Of a stretch of DNA of 64,000 nt, positions 34,358 through 43,253 are shown one piece after another; within the stretch, counting starts at the first letter, position 1; every line of letters starts with the position of its first letter. The notes under the pieces are model-generated. The model was not told where the DNA came from. It did not search any database and was given only the letters and a program-made list of their open reading frames with translations. The DNA is from Thermoguttaceae bacterium (lineage in GTDB: Bacteria; Planctomycetota; Planctomycetia; Pirellulales; Thermoguttaceae), in assembly GCA_017557195.1 (NCBI GenBank), contig JAFZAL010000017.1, forward strand, positions 1 through 64,000. The letters are read 5' to 3'. Position numbers and translations under genes: made by a program.

Positions 34358-37300
34358 ATGATTTCTATTGCTCAATTTAAACGAATTACGCTTGCAGCGT
34401 TGGCGGTGGCGGCGCTGACCGCGTCCGCGCTGGCTCAGGAACCGGCAAGAAAAAAGATGGAGTTGGATTGGCTTACAATCGACTACCCGGAAAAAGCCGT
34501 GCCTGGTCAGAAGTTTGAAGTCTATGTGACACCCAAAAAGATTCCAGCTGGTAGAAAGATCGGCGGGGATATTCATCACGCCAAGCCGGGACAGTACCTC
34601 GGATACGCTGCATGGGGCGGCGCTCCGCAGCCGGCGCAGGAAGGCAAGACGCTCACGTTCAGATATACAATGCCGCAGTACAAGGCGGACGACCAGGGCG
34701 TTCAGCCGATTTATTTTCTCACGACCAAAGGCTGGGATGAAGCGGAACTCAGAGCGACTGACGGTCCGATTATTCTGCCGTTGGTGAACGCCGAAATTCT
34801 GTCGACGTTCCGGCCGGATACCGCGACGCTCAAAAAGAGCTGGATTGTCGTCGGCAAGGCGCAGTCTGAGGACGGCGGCGAGCCGGTCTGGAAAGAAGGG
34901 GAAACGGTTGTCGTGCCGTTTGAGTATTACGTCGACAAGTCCGACGACTGGGGCGGGACGGAAATCGTCCTGTGGGTTGTCGGTCCGTGGGTGGACTGCC
35001 CCGACGGGAAATACGCGACTAACCGCACTCACCACAATTACCACGGCGTCGGCGCGCCCAACTTCAAGTGCGAAATCGGAAAGCGAGCCAAGGGAAGCTG
35101 GAAGTTCAAACTGCCCAAGCCGTACGCCGCCGCAGAGCCGGAAAAAGGCAAATACGGGGACTCGCTGCTGTTAATCGCCATGTTCCGCGGGCACGACGAC
35201 AAAAACTGGCCGTGGCAGATTCGTCACGGTCTGCCGGGCTTTGCCAGAGCCGACGGCTTGTTTGAACTCGACGCGACTACGCCGGGAAATCTGTTCACCT
35301 ACGATCAGAAAGTCGTCATGCAGGCGACGCCGCTGAAAAAAGCCGAGGGCATGAAGCCCGCCAAGCTCAACTGGACTGTTACAAACGTCAAGGGGAAGAC
35401 GGTTGCTCAAGGCTCTGTCGATTTCCCTGACCCCAGCGGCAAGCCGACGTCTATTCCAATTAATATCGACGAAAAGGGAACGTTCCTTCTTAGAGCGGAA
35501 CTGCCTGGCGCGGAAGCGCGCGAGGTTACCTTCGCCCGAATTCCGGACTTGAAAAAGACGATCGGGAACGGTCCGACGCCCTTTGGCGGTCAGAAGTTTT
35601 TCGGGTCTGAAGAGGCGGCGAAAGCCAACCGAATGTTGGGGCTGAGTTCCTGCCGCGCCTGGATCAACTGGGGAAGTCTCGAACCCGCCCGCGGTCAGTA
35701 CAATGAAGCCGCGTGGAAGAGCTTGCGTGACAGTATCGACGTCTGCAATAAAAACGGAATTCGTCCGTGGCTGTTGATTGACGGCATTCCGGCCTGGGCG
35801 ATTCAGTCGGAAAAGTCGTACGGAAAGGCGTTCTCCGCCATGCCGCTGGACGAGAAAGACGTTCGACGCTTTATAACCCGCCTCGCGACGGAGTTCAAAA
35901 ACGACATTATCGGCTTTGAATGGCAAAACGAAATCGTGCCGGGCGACGTCTGCGCTGACCCGGTGGCGGACTACGCCATGCTGTGCCGGGTCGGGTCGGA
36001 AGCGGCGAAACGCGTCAATCCGAAGTTCCGCAACCAGCTGGCGGGCGGTCTGTGGCCGCAAACGTTCCGACAGAATCTTTTCGCCGCCGGCGTGGGCGAA
36101 TACATCGATATTCTGCCTGTCCATTACGGAACCGGCTCGACAGTTCGCGGCGCAAAACGCGACCTGGCTGCCGCTGGCGTTGCTGACAAGGTTGCAGTTT
36201 GGGACAACGAAACCGCGCTGGGCGGAACGCAGTCCACGTGGGGAATGCCGCTGTCGGAAGCGATGAAAAACACGGCGCAGGGAGACTACTACTTTACTCA
36301 TTTCCCGGACGAACTCCTTGCCGGCTGCGAACACATCGTTCTCTTTGGCGGCGAGGGAGCCGCTGCCGGCGACTGGAGCCATTTCTGGGGCGATATGAGC
36401 CCGCGACCCGGCGCCGCCGCGCTGGCGGTTCTTATCAACGCGATTGGGAACGCCAAGCCCGTCGGGGAGATCTCGCTGGGCAAGTCCGATTCCCTCAAGC
36501 TGTTTGAAAAACCGGACGGAACGCCGGTTCTGATCGTTTCTACGAACGAGAAGAACGGCGAAACTGTTACGCTTCCCAACGGGTTCAATCCCAAGGCGAT
36601 GGTCGATCAACAGGGGAACGAAACCCCGCTTCCGCAGTCCGGACAGACGAAACTGACGTTGACGTCCAGCCCCTATATTGTCGTCGGCGGAGACGTTCAG
36701 GCGATTAAAGCGGCGCTGATTCTGTCCTTCCCGGGTTCGGAGGCGGCTGTTCCGACTGTTTCAGGCATTGCCGACAAGGAATTAGAAGTTCCCGTTCGGC
36801 TGTCGAACCTTTTGAAGAAGCCGATTCTGGTCAACGTTCGGCTGGATAAAAACGTCGCTCCCAACGACGGCAAGGGAGTGACGGTTCCGCTCAAGCCGGG
36901 CGAAACTGTAACGCAGCTGCTGAAAATCGACAGCGTCCCCAACGGCGCGACGCCGACGACTGTTACATTGCGATACGCCGACGCTGCGTCAAAGACGCTG
37001 CAAGGGACGTTCGTCCGAAAGCTTGTTGTCAACGCGGTCAACCCGGATCAGATTGGGAACCTGTTGCTCAATCCGGGCTTTGAACAGGCAGCCGGCGATC
37101 CCGCCGCCGCGGCTGACTGGGGCGGAACGGGAAAACAGTGCGTCAGAACGGAATTCAACAACCCCGACGAACCGGGGCACGGAAAGTACGTTATCCGCTT
37201 TGAAAAGACCCACGGGGCGTATTACAACATGTATCAGAACCTTCCGAAAATCCCGGTGGCAGGCGGGCAGTACGTGTACAGTTTCTGGATTAAATCCGAC

Positions 37301-38197
37301 AATCTGGCGACCGGCTCCAACTTCGGCGGGTCAACGGCAGACGGCAAATCCTGGACGTGGCATTGGCTTCAGGTCTTCCAGGCGCCCAATACGCAGGACT
37401 GCTGGCAGGTCTTCAGCAAACGGCTTGAACTGCCTGACGGGGCGACGAGAGTTTCCGCCGCGCCGGTCTGCAGGGGCGACGGCTGGTCGATGATCGACAA
37501 CGCCATTCTCGTTCCCTACGAGGGGTCTGACTTCGTCGCGTTTGCGCCGCAGGTCAAGCAGGGAGAGAAGCGCACAATCGACGGCGACCTGAGCGACTTC
37601 GACCAGTCTGCGCCGATTCCTCTGCTGGGCAGAAATCAGGTTCGGACGGTCAACAAGTCCTACAAATGGACGCCGGACAACTGCAGCGGCGTTGTCTATC
37701 TCAACTACGACGAGCAGTTCCTCTACGTTGGAATTGAGGTTATTGACGACAAACATCGCGAGAAGTCCGACGCCAAAGGCGTTGCCGGCGACACGGTGCG
37801 AATCGGCATTCATCCGCTCAATCGCCTGCCGGGAGAAGACGGCAAGGCGTTCTGCTTTGACGTCAGCCCCGCCTCGCCCGGCGGAGGGAGCGGAAAACAT
37901 TCGCTTTACCGCCCCGCGGAATTCTCCGGCGGACTGAAAAGCGGTCAGCTGACCAAAGACTCGTCCGAGTACGACATCGCTGTTACACAAAAGGGCAACA
38001 AGACGACGTACGAAATCGCGATGCCGTGGTCAGACCTGGGCGGCGCGAAAGGAACGCTGGGAACGAAGCTGGGGCTGTCGCTGCGTCTGACCGACGCGGA
38101 CTCCTCCGACGCTCCGGAAGCGTACTTGCTTTGGGGCGAAGGCCTGACGCCAGTCTGGAATCCGCAGTCATTTGGTATCCTGACGCTGACGAAGTAG
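34358..38197 (+). CDS. Large secreted multidomain glycoside hydrolase (clan A-like)
   Basis: A 1279-aa exported enzyme. The start at 34358 (MISIAQFKRI) is chosen for its signal peptide and the upstream GAGG; the longer ORF from 34247 adds only non-coding sequence. Order: signal peptide to about 27; one or two beta-sandwich domains (about 30-395); a TIM barrel (about 400-730) with GFEWQNE (Glu525, likely acid/base) and VWDNETALGG (Glu618, candidate nucleophile). A beta domain follows, then a CBM4/9-like domain from NLLLNPGFEQ (about 898-1055), and a C-terminal DOMON/CBM9-like domain (about 1070-1279; RTIDGDLSDF at its start). It is probably a surface polysaccharidase; the substrate cannot be read from sequence. 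The barrel resembles GH39/GH5-type folds but I cannot name the family. Confidence 0.8.
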   Translation: MISIAQFKRITLAALAVAALTASALAQEPARKKMELDWLTIDYPEKAVPGQKFEVYVTPKKIPAGRKIGGDIHHAKPGQYLGYAAWGGAPQPAQEGKTLTFRYTMPQYKADDQGVQPIYFLTTKGWDEAELRATDGPIILPLVNAEILSTFRPDTATLKKSWIVVGKAQSEDGGEPVWKEGETVVVPFEYYVDKSDDWGGTEIVLWVVGPWVDCPDGKYATNRTHHNYHGVGAPNFKCEIGKRAKGSWKFKLPKPYAAAEPEKGKYGDSLLLIAMFRGHDDKNWPWQIRHGLPGFARADGLFELDATTPGNLFTYDQKVVMQATPLKKAEGMKPAKLNWTVTNVKGKTVAQGSVDFPDPSGKPTSIPINIDEKGTFLLRAELPGAEAREVTFARIPDLKKTIGNGPTPFGGQKFFGSEEAAKANRMLGLSSCRAWINWGSLEPARGQYNEAAWKSLRDSIDVCNKNGIRPWLLIDGIPAWAIQSEKSYGKAFSAMPLDEKDVRRFITRLATEFKNDIIGFEWQNEIVPGDVCADPVADYAMLCRVGSEAAKRVNPKFRNQLAGGLWPQTFRQNLFAAGVGEYIDILPVHYGTGSTVRGAKRDLAAAGVADKVAVWDNETALGGTQSTWGMPLSEAMKNTAQGDYYFTHFPDELLAGCEHIVLFGGEGAAAGDWSHFWGDMSPRPGAAALAVLINAIGNAKPVGEISLGKSDSLKLFEKPDGTPVLIVSTNEKNGETVTLPNGFNPKAMVDQQGNETPLPQSGQTKLTLTSSPYIVVGGDVQAIKAALILSFPGSEAAVPTVSGIADKELEVPVRLSNLLKKPILVNVRLDKNVAPNDGKGVTVPLKPGETVTQLLKIDSVPNGATPTTVTLRYADAASKTLQGTFVRKLVVNAVNPDQIGNLLLNPGFEQAAGDPAAAADWGGTGKQCVRTEFNNPDEPGHGKYVIRFEKTHGAYYNMYQNLPKIPVAGGQYVYSFWIKSDNLATGSNFGGSTADGKSWTWHWLQVFQAPNTQDCWQVFSKRLELPDGATRVSAAPVCRGDGWSMIDNAILVPYEGSDFVAFAPQVKQGEKRTIDGDLSDFDQSAPIPLLGRNQVRTVNKSYKWTPDNCSGVVYLNYDEQFLYVGIEVIDDKHREKSDAKGVAGDTVRIGIHPLNRLPGEDGKAFCFDVSPASPGGGSGKHSLYRPAEFSGGLKSGQLTKDSSEYDIAVTQKGNKTTYEIAMPWSDLGGAKGTLGTKLGLSLRLTDADSSDAPEAYLLWGEGLTPVWNPQSFGILTLTK

Positions 38198-38621
38198 AAA
38201 GGGCGGCGTTATTCGCAGGTCAGTCCGCACACGGATTTGACGGATTAAACGGATTTTCACCGATTGGTTTACGGCGCTCCCCTTGCTAAAGTTTTTTGGA
38301 AAGGGGAGTTTGAGGGGAAGAACCTTTTTTTCAAAAAAGGTTTTCCCCTCTTTTTTTAACTTGAAAAAACTTCCCTAAAAAGGGAGCCAGCTTGCTGGCG
38401 ACCGCAAGTTTTTTCAAGTTAAACGAAGTCCGCTTCTTTTTAAAAATGAAGCGAAAGAGGCGAAAGTTTTTTTTCGTGTCCTTCGTTCTTTTCGTGTGTT
38501 TCGTGTTTTTAAATACTTCGGCGGCTGAGACTGTCGCGATCCAGCGGGTCGGAGCGATTGATATATTCTTAAGATTTTGGATGCTTCCGCTTTTCCTGTA
38601 GCGGACTTCTCCTGCGACCCC
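38198..38621. other. Intergenic region with mosaic copy 3
   Basis: No gene is seen. It contains the inverted mosaic copy and a second segment (38455-38592) related to 33780-33955 through TAAAT-CTTCGGCG, CGCGATCC and GGATGCTTCCGC. Confidence 0.7.
38226..38424. repeat. Mosaic repeat copy 3 (inverted C-B-A)
   Basis: Reverse-complement copies of modules C (GGATTAAACGGATTTTCACC), B (GGGGAGTTTGAGGGGAAGAA) and A (AACTTGAAAAAACTT ends around GGAGCCAGCTTGCTGGCGAC). Together with copy 2 it brackets the clan-A hydrolase gene as a pair of inverted repeats. Confidence 0.9.
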
Positions 38622-39770
38622 CTAGAATTCAAAAATATCATTATGGTTAGCCATCCTGTAAATGCAATCGTCATCTTTAATTTGCGAAGCGCCAGGATCA
38701 CTGTCGATTCTTTCTTCTGAAATTAGCAGATATTTAGCGTCTTTTTCAGCCCATTTTTCGGTCTCGCTGCTTAAATAAGCCAGTTCAATAAAGGAGCCGG
38801 ATTGCGGTTTGAACTGGACGCTGTCGCTGCGAGAGTTCTTATCAATTGTGATAGCGTCGAACAGTCTGAAATCGAGATTGTCTGAATAGGAGTCGAATTC
38901 AAACAGGACGGCAGCTTCGAATGCTAAAGTTATTGCTGAACTAAGAATCGCGTTTCCAAACGTATTGCTATCGGATAATCCCGACGAAAACGCCGCGCCG
39001 TCTTGAACGTCGATTCCTGATCCAACAAACGAGTCAAAATAACCTTGATAGTCAACTCTTCCTGAAGCAATAGCAAATTTTTCAACTTTTACCGATCCGT
39101 TTGTCTCTGAGTTTATTGGTAAGGTTCCAGAGCCTGTTTTCTCAATTTTCCCGTAATTTCCCTCGTATGGAAGAGAGCTGCCAACCTGGCAACCCTTGAT
39201 TGCTTTCCCGTCGGTAAGGTCGAGTCTTTTGGTTCCGCTCTTGACATTATATTCCAGCGTAGAATTTGTCGCGTCATCAATCTTCACGCTTGCGTTTGAT
39301 GCAATGGCGTTGTCAGTTAAAATATGAAGCGCCCCGCATCTGACTAAATATTGACCTGTAAATGCGTTGTTCCCGGATAAAGTCAGTGCAGCGCCTTCAT
39401 GCATGACAAGCCGCGTTGCAGCAACGCCAGCGCTGCGTAAATCAACGGTTTGAAGATCGAAAATGGGGGCAGAAGCGATGCTGCTGGCATAAATAAGCCC
39501 TTTGTTTATTATCCATGTACCGCCGCCAGTTTTGATAATTTCATTAATGTCTGTATAAGTCGTTAAATTGCCGCTTGTTTCGCTTGTACCTTCTGCAACG
39601 TTAACCGTTATTGTTGTTTGTCCAGAAATAAAGCCATTAGGTTCGGAACCGGAGACAACGTCTTGCCAGAGGGCAAACAGGGCGACAAAAAGAACGATTG
39701 CAAACCGCGAGACGTTTACTCGCGTTAAAACACTGTAGGAAGGCAGGGCGTTAAATTGCGTATTGATCAT
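38622..39770 (-). CDS. Secreted beta-strand repeat protein without sorting tail
   Basis: A 382-aa exported protein with an N-terminal signal anchor (FAIVLFVALFALWQDVVSG). The mature part shows autotransporter-associated beta-strand repeats, for example GAALTLSGNNAFTGQYLVRC and a GGGTWIINKG unit, so a beta-helix is expected. It resembles the large neighbour upstream but is shorter and lacks the PEP-CTERM tail; the end (CIYRMANHNDIFEF) shows no membrane helix. It may be released, or it may be a 3'-truncated relative. The start has a good GAGGG site inside a duplicated 15-bp sequence. Confidence 0.75.
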   Translation of the reverse strand: MINTQFNALPSYSVLTRVNVSRFAIVLFVALFALWQDVVSGSEPNGFISGQTTITVNVAEGTSETSGNLTTYTDINEIIKTGGGTWIINKGLIYASSIASAPIFDLQTVDLRSAGVAATRLVMHEGAALTLSGNNAFTGQYLVRCGALHILTDNAIASNASVKIDDATNSTLEYNVKSGTKRLDLTDGKAIKGCQVGSSLPYEGNYGKIEKTGSGTLPINSETNGSVKVEKFAIASGRVDYQGYFDSFVGSGIDVQDGAAFSSGLSDSNTFGNAILSSAITLAFEAAVLFEFDSYSDNLDFRLFDAITIDKNSRSDSVQFKPQSGSFIELAYLSSETEKWAEKDAKYLLISEERIDSDPGASQIKDDDCIYRMANHNDIFEF

Positions 39771-39871
39771 TTTTTTCCCTCATGGATCAAGCAGATCGTT
39801 ATAATTTTTCCCTCATGGAAAAACTGGGCATTTCTGACGGCGGATGACTTTTTCTCATTAAGCTGACAAAG

Positions 39872-39905
39872 CGTTTTGCCGTCGAAAGCTATGTGCGGCA
39901 AAACG
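39872..39905. repeat. 10-bp perfect hairpin between the two surface-protein genes
   Basis: CGTTTTGCCG and CGGCAAAACG enclose 14 nt. No T tract follows on the minus strand, so it may be a processing or stabilising hairpin more than a terminator. A 15-bp direct repeat, TTTTTCCCTCATGGA, lies beside it (39772-39786 and 39805-39819). Confidence 0.55.
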
Positions 39906-39962
39906 TTCTGCTAAAAATATCCGTATCAGATACCCACTATAGAGTTTATCGGAATTATAGAA

Positions 39963-42956
39963 TTATTTCTTTTGGAGCCTTTTCAGACAAAACAGCCCCG
40001 CAACGCCGAGAATCAACAGCGCCCACGTCGACGGTTCAGGAATGGCGTTGTGGTCGATGTATCGACGTCCGGTAATGGCGTACTTGCCGGAATACGTACC
40101 GCTGGTAAGCTGAACGTATTGCAAATTGTTGAAATCGCTCGAACGAACGTATTTGCTAATAAAGTCGTCTTTAATATCTGCGCTGTTTTTTCCTGATAAA
40201 ACAGCGGTAAACTCCTGGCCTTCCTGCAGCGTGCAGTCGTCTGTCGCCGCCAGATAAACGATGCTGCCGTCGTGCAATTCAAGATTGCCATAATCAACAA
40301 TCAGCACGTCATTCTGACTAGCGTCCGTCCCGCGGATTTCCATCAACAACTCAGCGCCAGCTTCATTGAGAATAAAACCGCCGCCGTATGTTTCATCGCC
40401 AATTATAAGCACCCCAGGCGAGTTGCCAGGCGAGAATACAGCGCCAGAGTCTACAGACAGCAGACCCTTGAAATATCCTTGCATATCCAAACGTCCGGAA
40501 GAAACAAACATACTTTCAGCCGAAATCATCCCCTGAGTTTCCGCTAAAATCTTCAGCGTGCCGTCTCCGGTTTTTTTGATGTCTCCCGTTCCAAAGATTT
40601 TGTTAGCGTTGGCGATTGTCATGCTTTTTAAATCGTTCCGATCAACGAACAGTTCCAGCGTACCTTTCTTAATGATGCCATTGTCGTTGGATTTGACGAC
40701 TTCAATCTGACCGTATGTTGTAAGGGCTTGGTCCCTTAACTGCACTACGCCTTCAGAAACGGTTATTTTAGCGGTGTATGTATTATCGCTAATGTTTGGA
40801 TCATAAAACGTTCCAGAAAAAACTGCAACGCCAGCGCCATCTTTATTAATTCCTTGGGTGCTGTTATTGGCTTTATAAATAGCGTTTGTAAAAACCAGTT
40901 TTGCGTTTTCATCTACAGTAATTTTTAATAAGTGGTTTTCACGAACTTTAATCGGAACGGATATCGTTGAATCGCCGGGCGCTGCATAAGCACGAATTGA
41001 CGTCCCTACTTTCATTTCAATACCTTTACAGTTAGGATGATCCTCTCCTGCTTTGATAGTTCCTTGAGTTAAATGAAAATGTTTATACGACAACGTTTGG
41101 TTTTCATCAACGTTTAAAAGAAATGTACCGCCGTTTATGTAAAAGTTTACATCATTATTGCCATTGCCAAAGGAGTCTTTAGCCGTACATTCAAGCGTAC
41201 CATTTGCATTGATGTAAACTTTAACGTTTGGGGCAAACCGATCTAACAGATGGTCCTTATCAATAAACAGTTGAGTAGCTAAACAAAGCGTTCCTTCGTT
41301 AATTACTACATTGCAATCGATGGAATTATTATCTTCCAGTGTAGCTGTAAGAGACAGCTTTCCAGTTCCTGTCTTAACCAACTGACCTTTAGCCTGACCA
41401 TTAGTACAGGAAATTCTACCTGAATGCGTTGCTGTTATATCGGAATCAACGTTGATAGTTACCTGAGAATTGATAGTTTCCTGAGAACTATTGCTGGTAA
41501 TATCGCCAGAATAGGTCTGATTGGAGTAGTAATTGATAGTTAACGCCTCAGAACTATTGTTGGTAATATTACCAGAATAGCGCTGATTGGAGGCGGAGGA
41601 AGAGTAATTGATAATTAACGCCTGAGAACCATTGTTAGTAAGGTTGCCAGAGCCAGATCTGTCAGGGTCGTCAGACAGGTCGCGCAGCGTTCCACCTGCT
41701 TCCAAGATCAAATCTCCCACCGATAGTATAGTAGGTCCAAGAATACTCGGAGCTTTTGTAAGCGTTAAAGCGCCAGGTCCCATTTGATTCATTGAACTGG
41801 TTCCGGAAATAACGCCATTAAAGGTTTTATCTTCGGTATAGTTCAGCTTTAGCATGTAATCTGAACCGTTACATTCAAGATTGCCGTAACCTGTAAGGTT
41901 GGTCAGATTTGCACCGCCATTCAGAATCAAAGCTCCACTGCTGACTGTGGTATCGCCCGTTGAAGTCAAAGCTCCCGAGATCGTCAGCTCGCCTGAACCT
42001 GTTTTGGTAAGCGAACCTGTACCGGAAACAGAGCCGCCATAAGTTGCATCGGATGTCTGGTTGAGCGTTAAAACTACATTATTGCCAATCGAAATCGAAC
42101 CGCCGCTGCCGGACAGGTTATTAAACGTCTGATTGGCATTGAGCGTCAGATCGCCAGCGCTGGTAATACTCGACGCATTAGCAAAAACGTTCGCTTTTTC
42201 AAAAGAAACCTTGGATTTATCGTCAATATTAACATTGCCTGTAAAACCGCTTGAATCGTCGGGATTTAAATAAAACCCTATTTTCGAAGCATCGTTTGTC
42301 TTTTCGCCTGTATTAAAATTTAACGTTCCCGCTCCAGAAATAGCGCTTTCAACAGTCATCGAACGCGTATCGGAGGCTTTGGTATTGTTACTTTTTAATG
42401 TACCGTTTCCATTGACAAGAATGGTTCCCTGAATTGTCAGCGCCAAGTTGTCGTTGCCATTATAAACAGTTCCGTTGCCCAACACCAATTTATCTATTAC
42501 AACTGTGGGGCACTTAATATTCAGATAGCCCGTTTCATAGGCGGTCGCGTCATGATTATACCCCAGATATAACCAGTTGTAGTCGCCCCCGTTTTTGTAA
42601 GGAAAATTCTCCGGAGTAGAAGTGTTGGCATTGCCCGGCGCTCTTAACCAAAAACCGTCGCCAACTGTATATATAGCGCCATTGTTATTGACTGGTTTAT
42701 AATTGTTGGAAGTCGGTGCATCAGGGTATATAGCGGGATATGCTGAAACAGGAGACCAGTTTTGATAATTCCAATTTAGACCAAGGTCTTTATCGGCTTG
42801 ATCTCTGCTCAAATAGTATACAGTTTGCGCTTCCGCAGACGAAGAAAATAGAAAAACGGAGGTTCCAAAAGTCAATACAATGACCGCTGCAATGCGAAGA
42901 TAACTTCGCAGCATTAGACAAAATTTATCGAATTGTCTATAGGTATAGGCTTTCAT
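39963..42956 (-). CDS. PEP-CTERM autotransporter-associated beta-strand protein
   Basis: A 997-aa exported surface protein. The signal peptide is near residues 15-44 (IAAVIVLTFGTSVFLFSSSA, then EAQ). The body is a long series of beta-strand repeats with the recurring GTGSLTKTGSGELTISGALT style, Gly/Asn/Thr-rich, predicted to be a right-handed beta-helix. The C-terminus is a full PEP-CTERM sorting signal: PEPSTWALLIL from residue 973, hydrophobic helix, then KRLQKK. It should be processed by an exosortase such as the one at 59224. The start is the ATG at 42956; a TTG three codons upstream is the alternative. It is relatively AT-rich. Confidence 0.88.
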   Translation of the reverse strand: MKAYTYRQFDKFCLMLRSYLRIAAVIVLTFGTSVFLFSSSAEAQTVYYLSRDQADKDLGLNWNYQNWSPVSAYPAIYPDAPTSNNYKPVNNNGAIYTVGDGFWLRAPGNANTSTPENFPYKNGGDYNWLYLGYNHDATAYETGYLNIKCPTVVIDKLVLGNGTVYNGNDNLALTIQGTILVNGNGTLKSNNTKASDTRSMTVESAISGAGTLNFNTGEKTNDASKIGFYLNPDDSSGFTGNVNIDDKSKVSFEKANVFANASSITSAGDLTLNANQTFNNLSGSGGSISIGNNVVLTLNQTSDATYGGSVSGTGSLTKTGSGELTISGALTSTGDTTVSSGALILNGGANLTNLTGYGNLECNGSDYMLKLNYTEDKTFNGVISGTSSMNQMGPGALTLTKAPSILGPTILSVGDLILEAGGTLRDLSDDPDRSGSGNLTNNGSQALIINYSSSASNQRYSGNITNNSSEALTINYYSNQTYSGDITSNSSQETINSQVTINVDSDITATHSGRISCTNGQAKGQLVKTGTGKLSLTATLEDNNSIDCNVVINEGTLCLATQLFIDKDHLLDRFAPNVKVYINANGTLECTAKDSFGNGNNDVNFYINGGTFLLNVDENQTLSYKHFHLTQGTIKAGEDHPNCKGIEMKVGTSIRAYAAPGDSTISVPIKVRENHLLKITVDENAKLVFTNAIYKANNSTQGINKDGAGVAVFSGTFYDPNISDNTYTAKITVSEGVVQLRDQALTTYGQIEVVKSNDNGIIKKGTLELFVDRNDLKSMTIANANKIFGTGDIKKTGDGTLKILAETQGMISAESMFVSSGRLDMQGYFKGLLSVDSGAVFSPGNSPGVLIIGDETYGGGFILNEAGAELLMEIRGTDASQNDVLIVDYGNLELHDGSIVYLAATDDCTLQEGQEFTAVLSGKNSADIKDDFISKYVRSSDFNNLQYVQLTSGTYSGKYAITGRRYIDHNAIPEPSTWALLILGVAGLFCLKRLQKK

Positions 42957-43253
42957 TGTATACAATTAGACTCAATCTCTCCCAAAAAGTTCCAAGATTG
43001 AGTCCCCCGTTTCCGAAATAGCGTTATAATTATAATCTCTCTTATTATAATTAAAATCGTCAGATTTAAAGGGATAGTCAAGCGATTTAACGAAAAAAAC
43101 CTCAAAATTTTTGATAATTTAGGGAATATAGGCAACAAAATCGAGATTTATATAGCGAACAGATATAAATTATTATAGATAAGTCGTATATTTTCCACAA
43201 ATGGAAGCGCAGTATAATATTAAGCGCTTCCCGATTCAGTTATAGAAATTTGA

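Noticed and set aside
30386-38424. Classical insertion sequence around the hydrolase genes
   Set aside because: The flanking repeats are too short and have no transposase; they are treated as non-coding mosaic repeats.
42953-43138. 61-aa hydrophobic open frame upstream of the PEP-CTERM gene
   Set aside because: AT-rich, Ile/Leu low complexity, no ribosome site, and it overlaps the start of the real gene.
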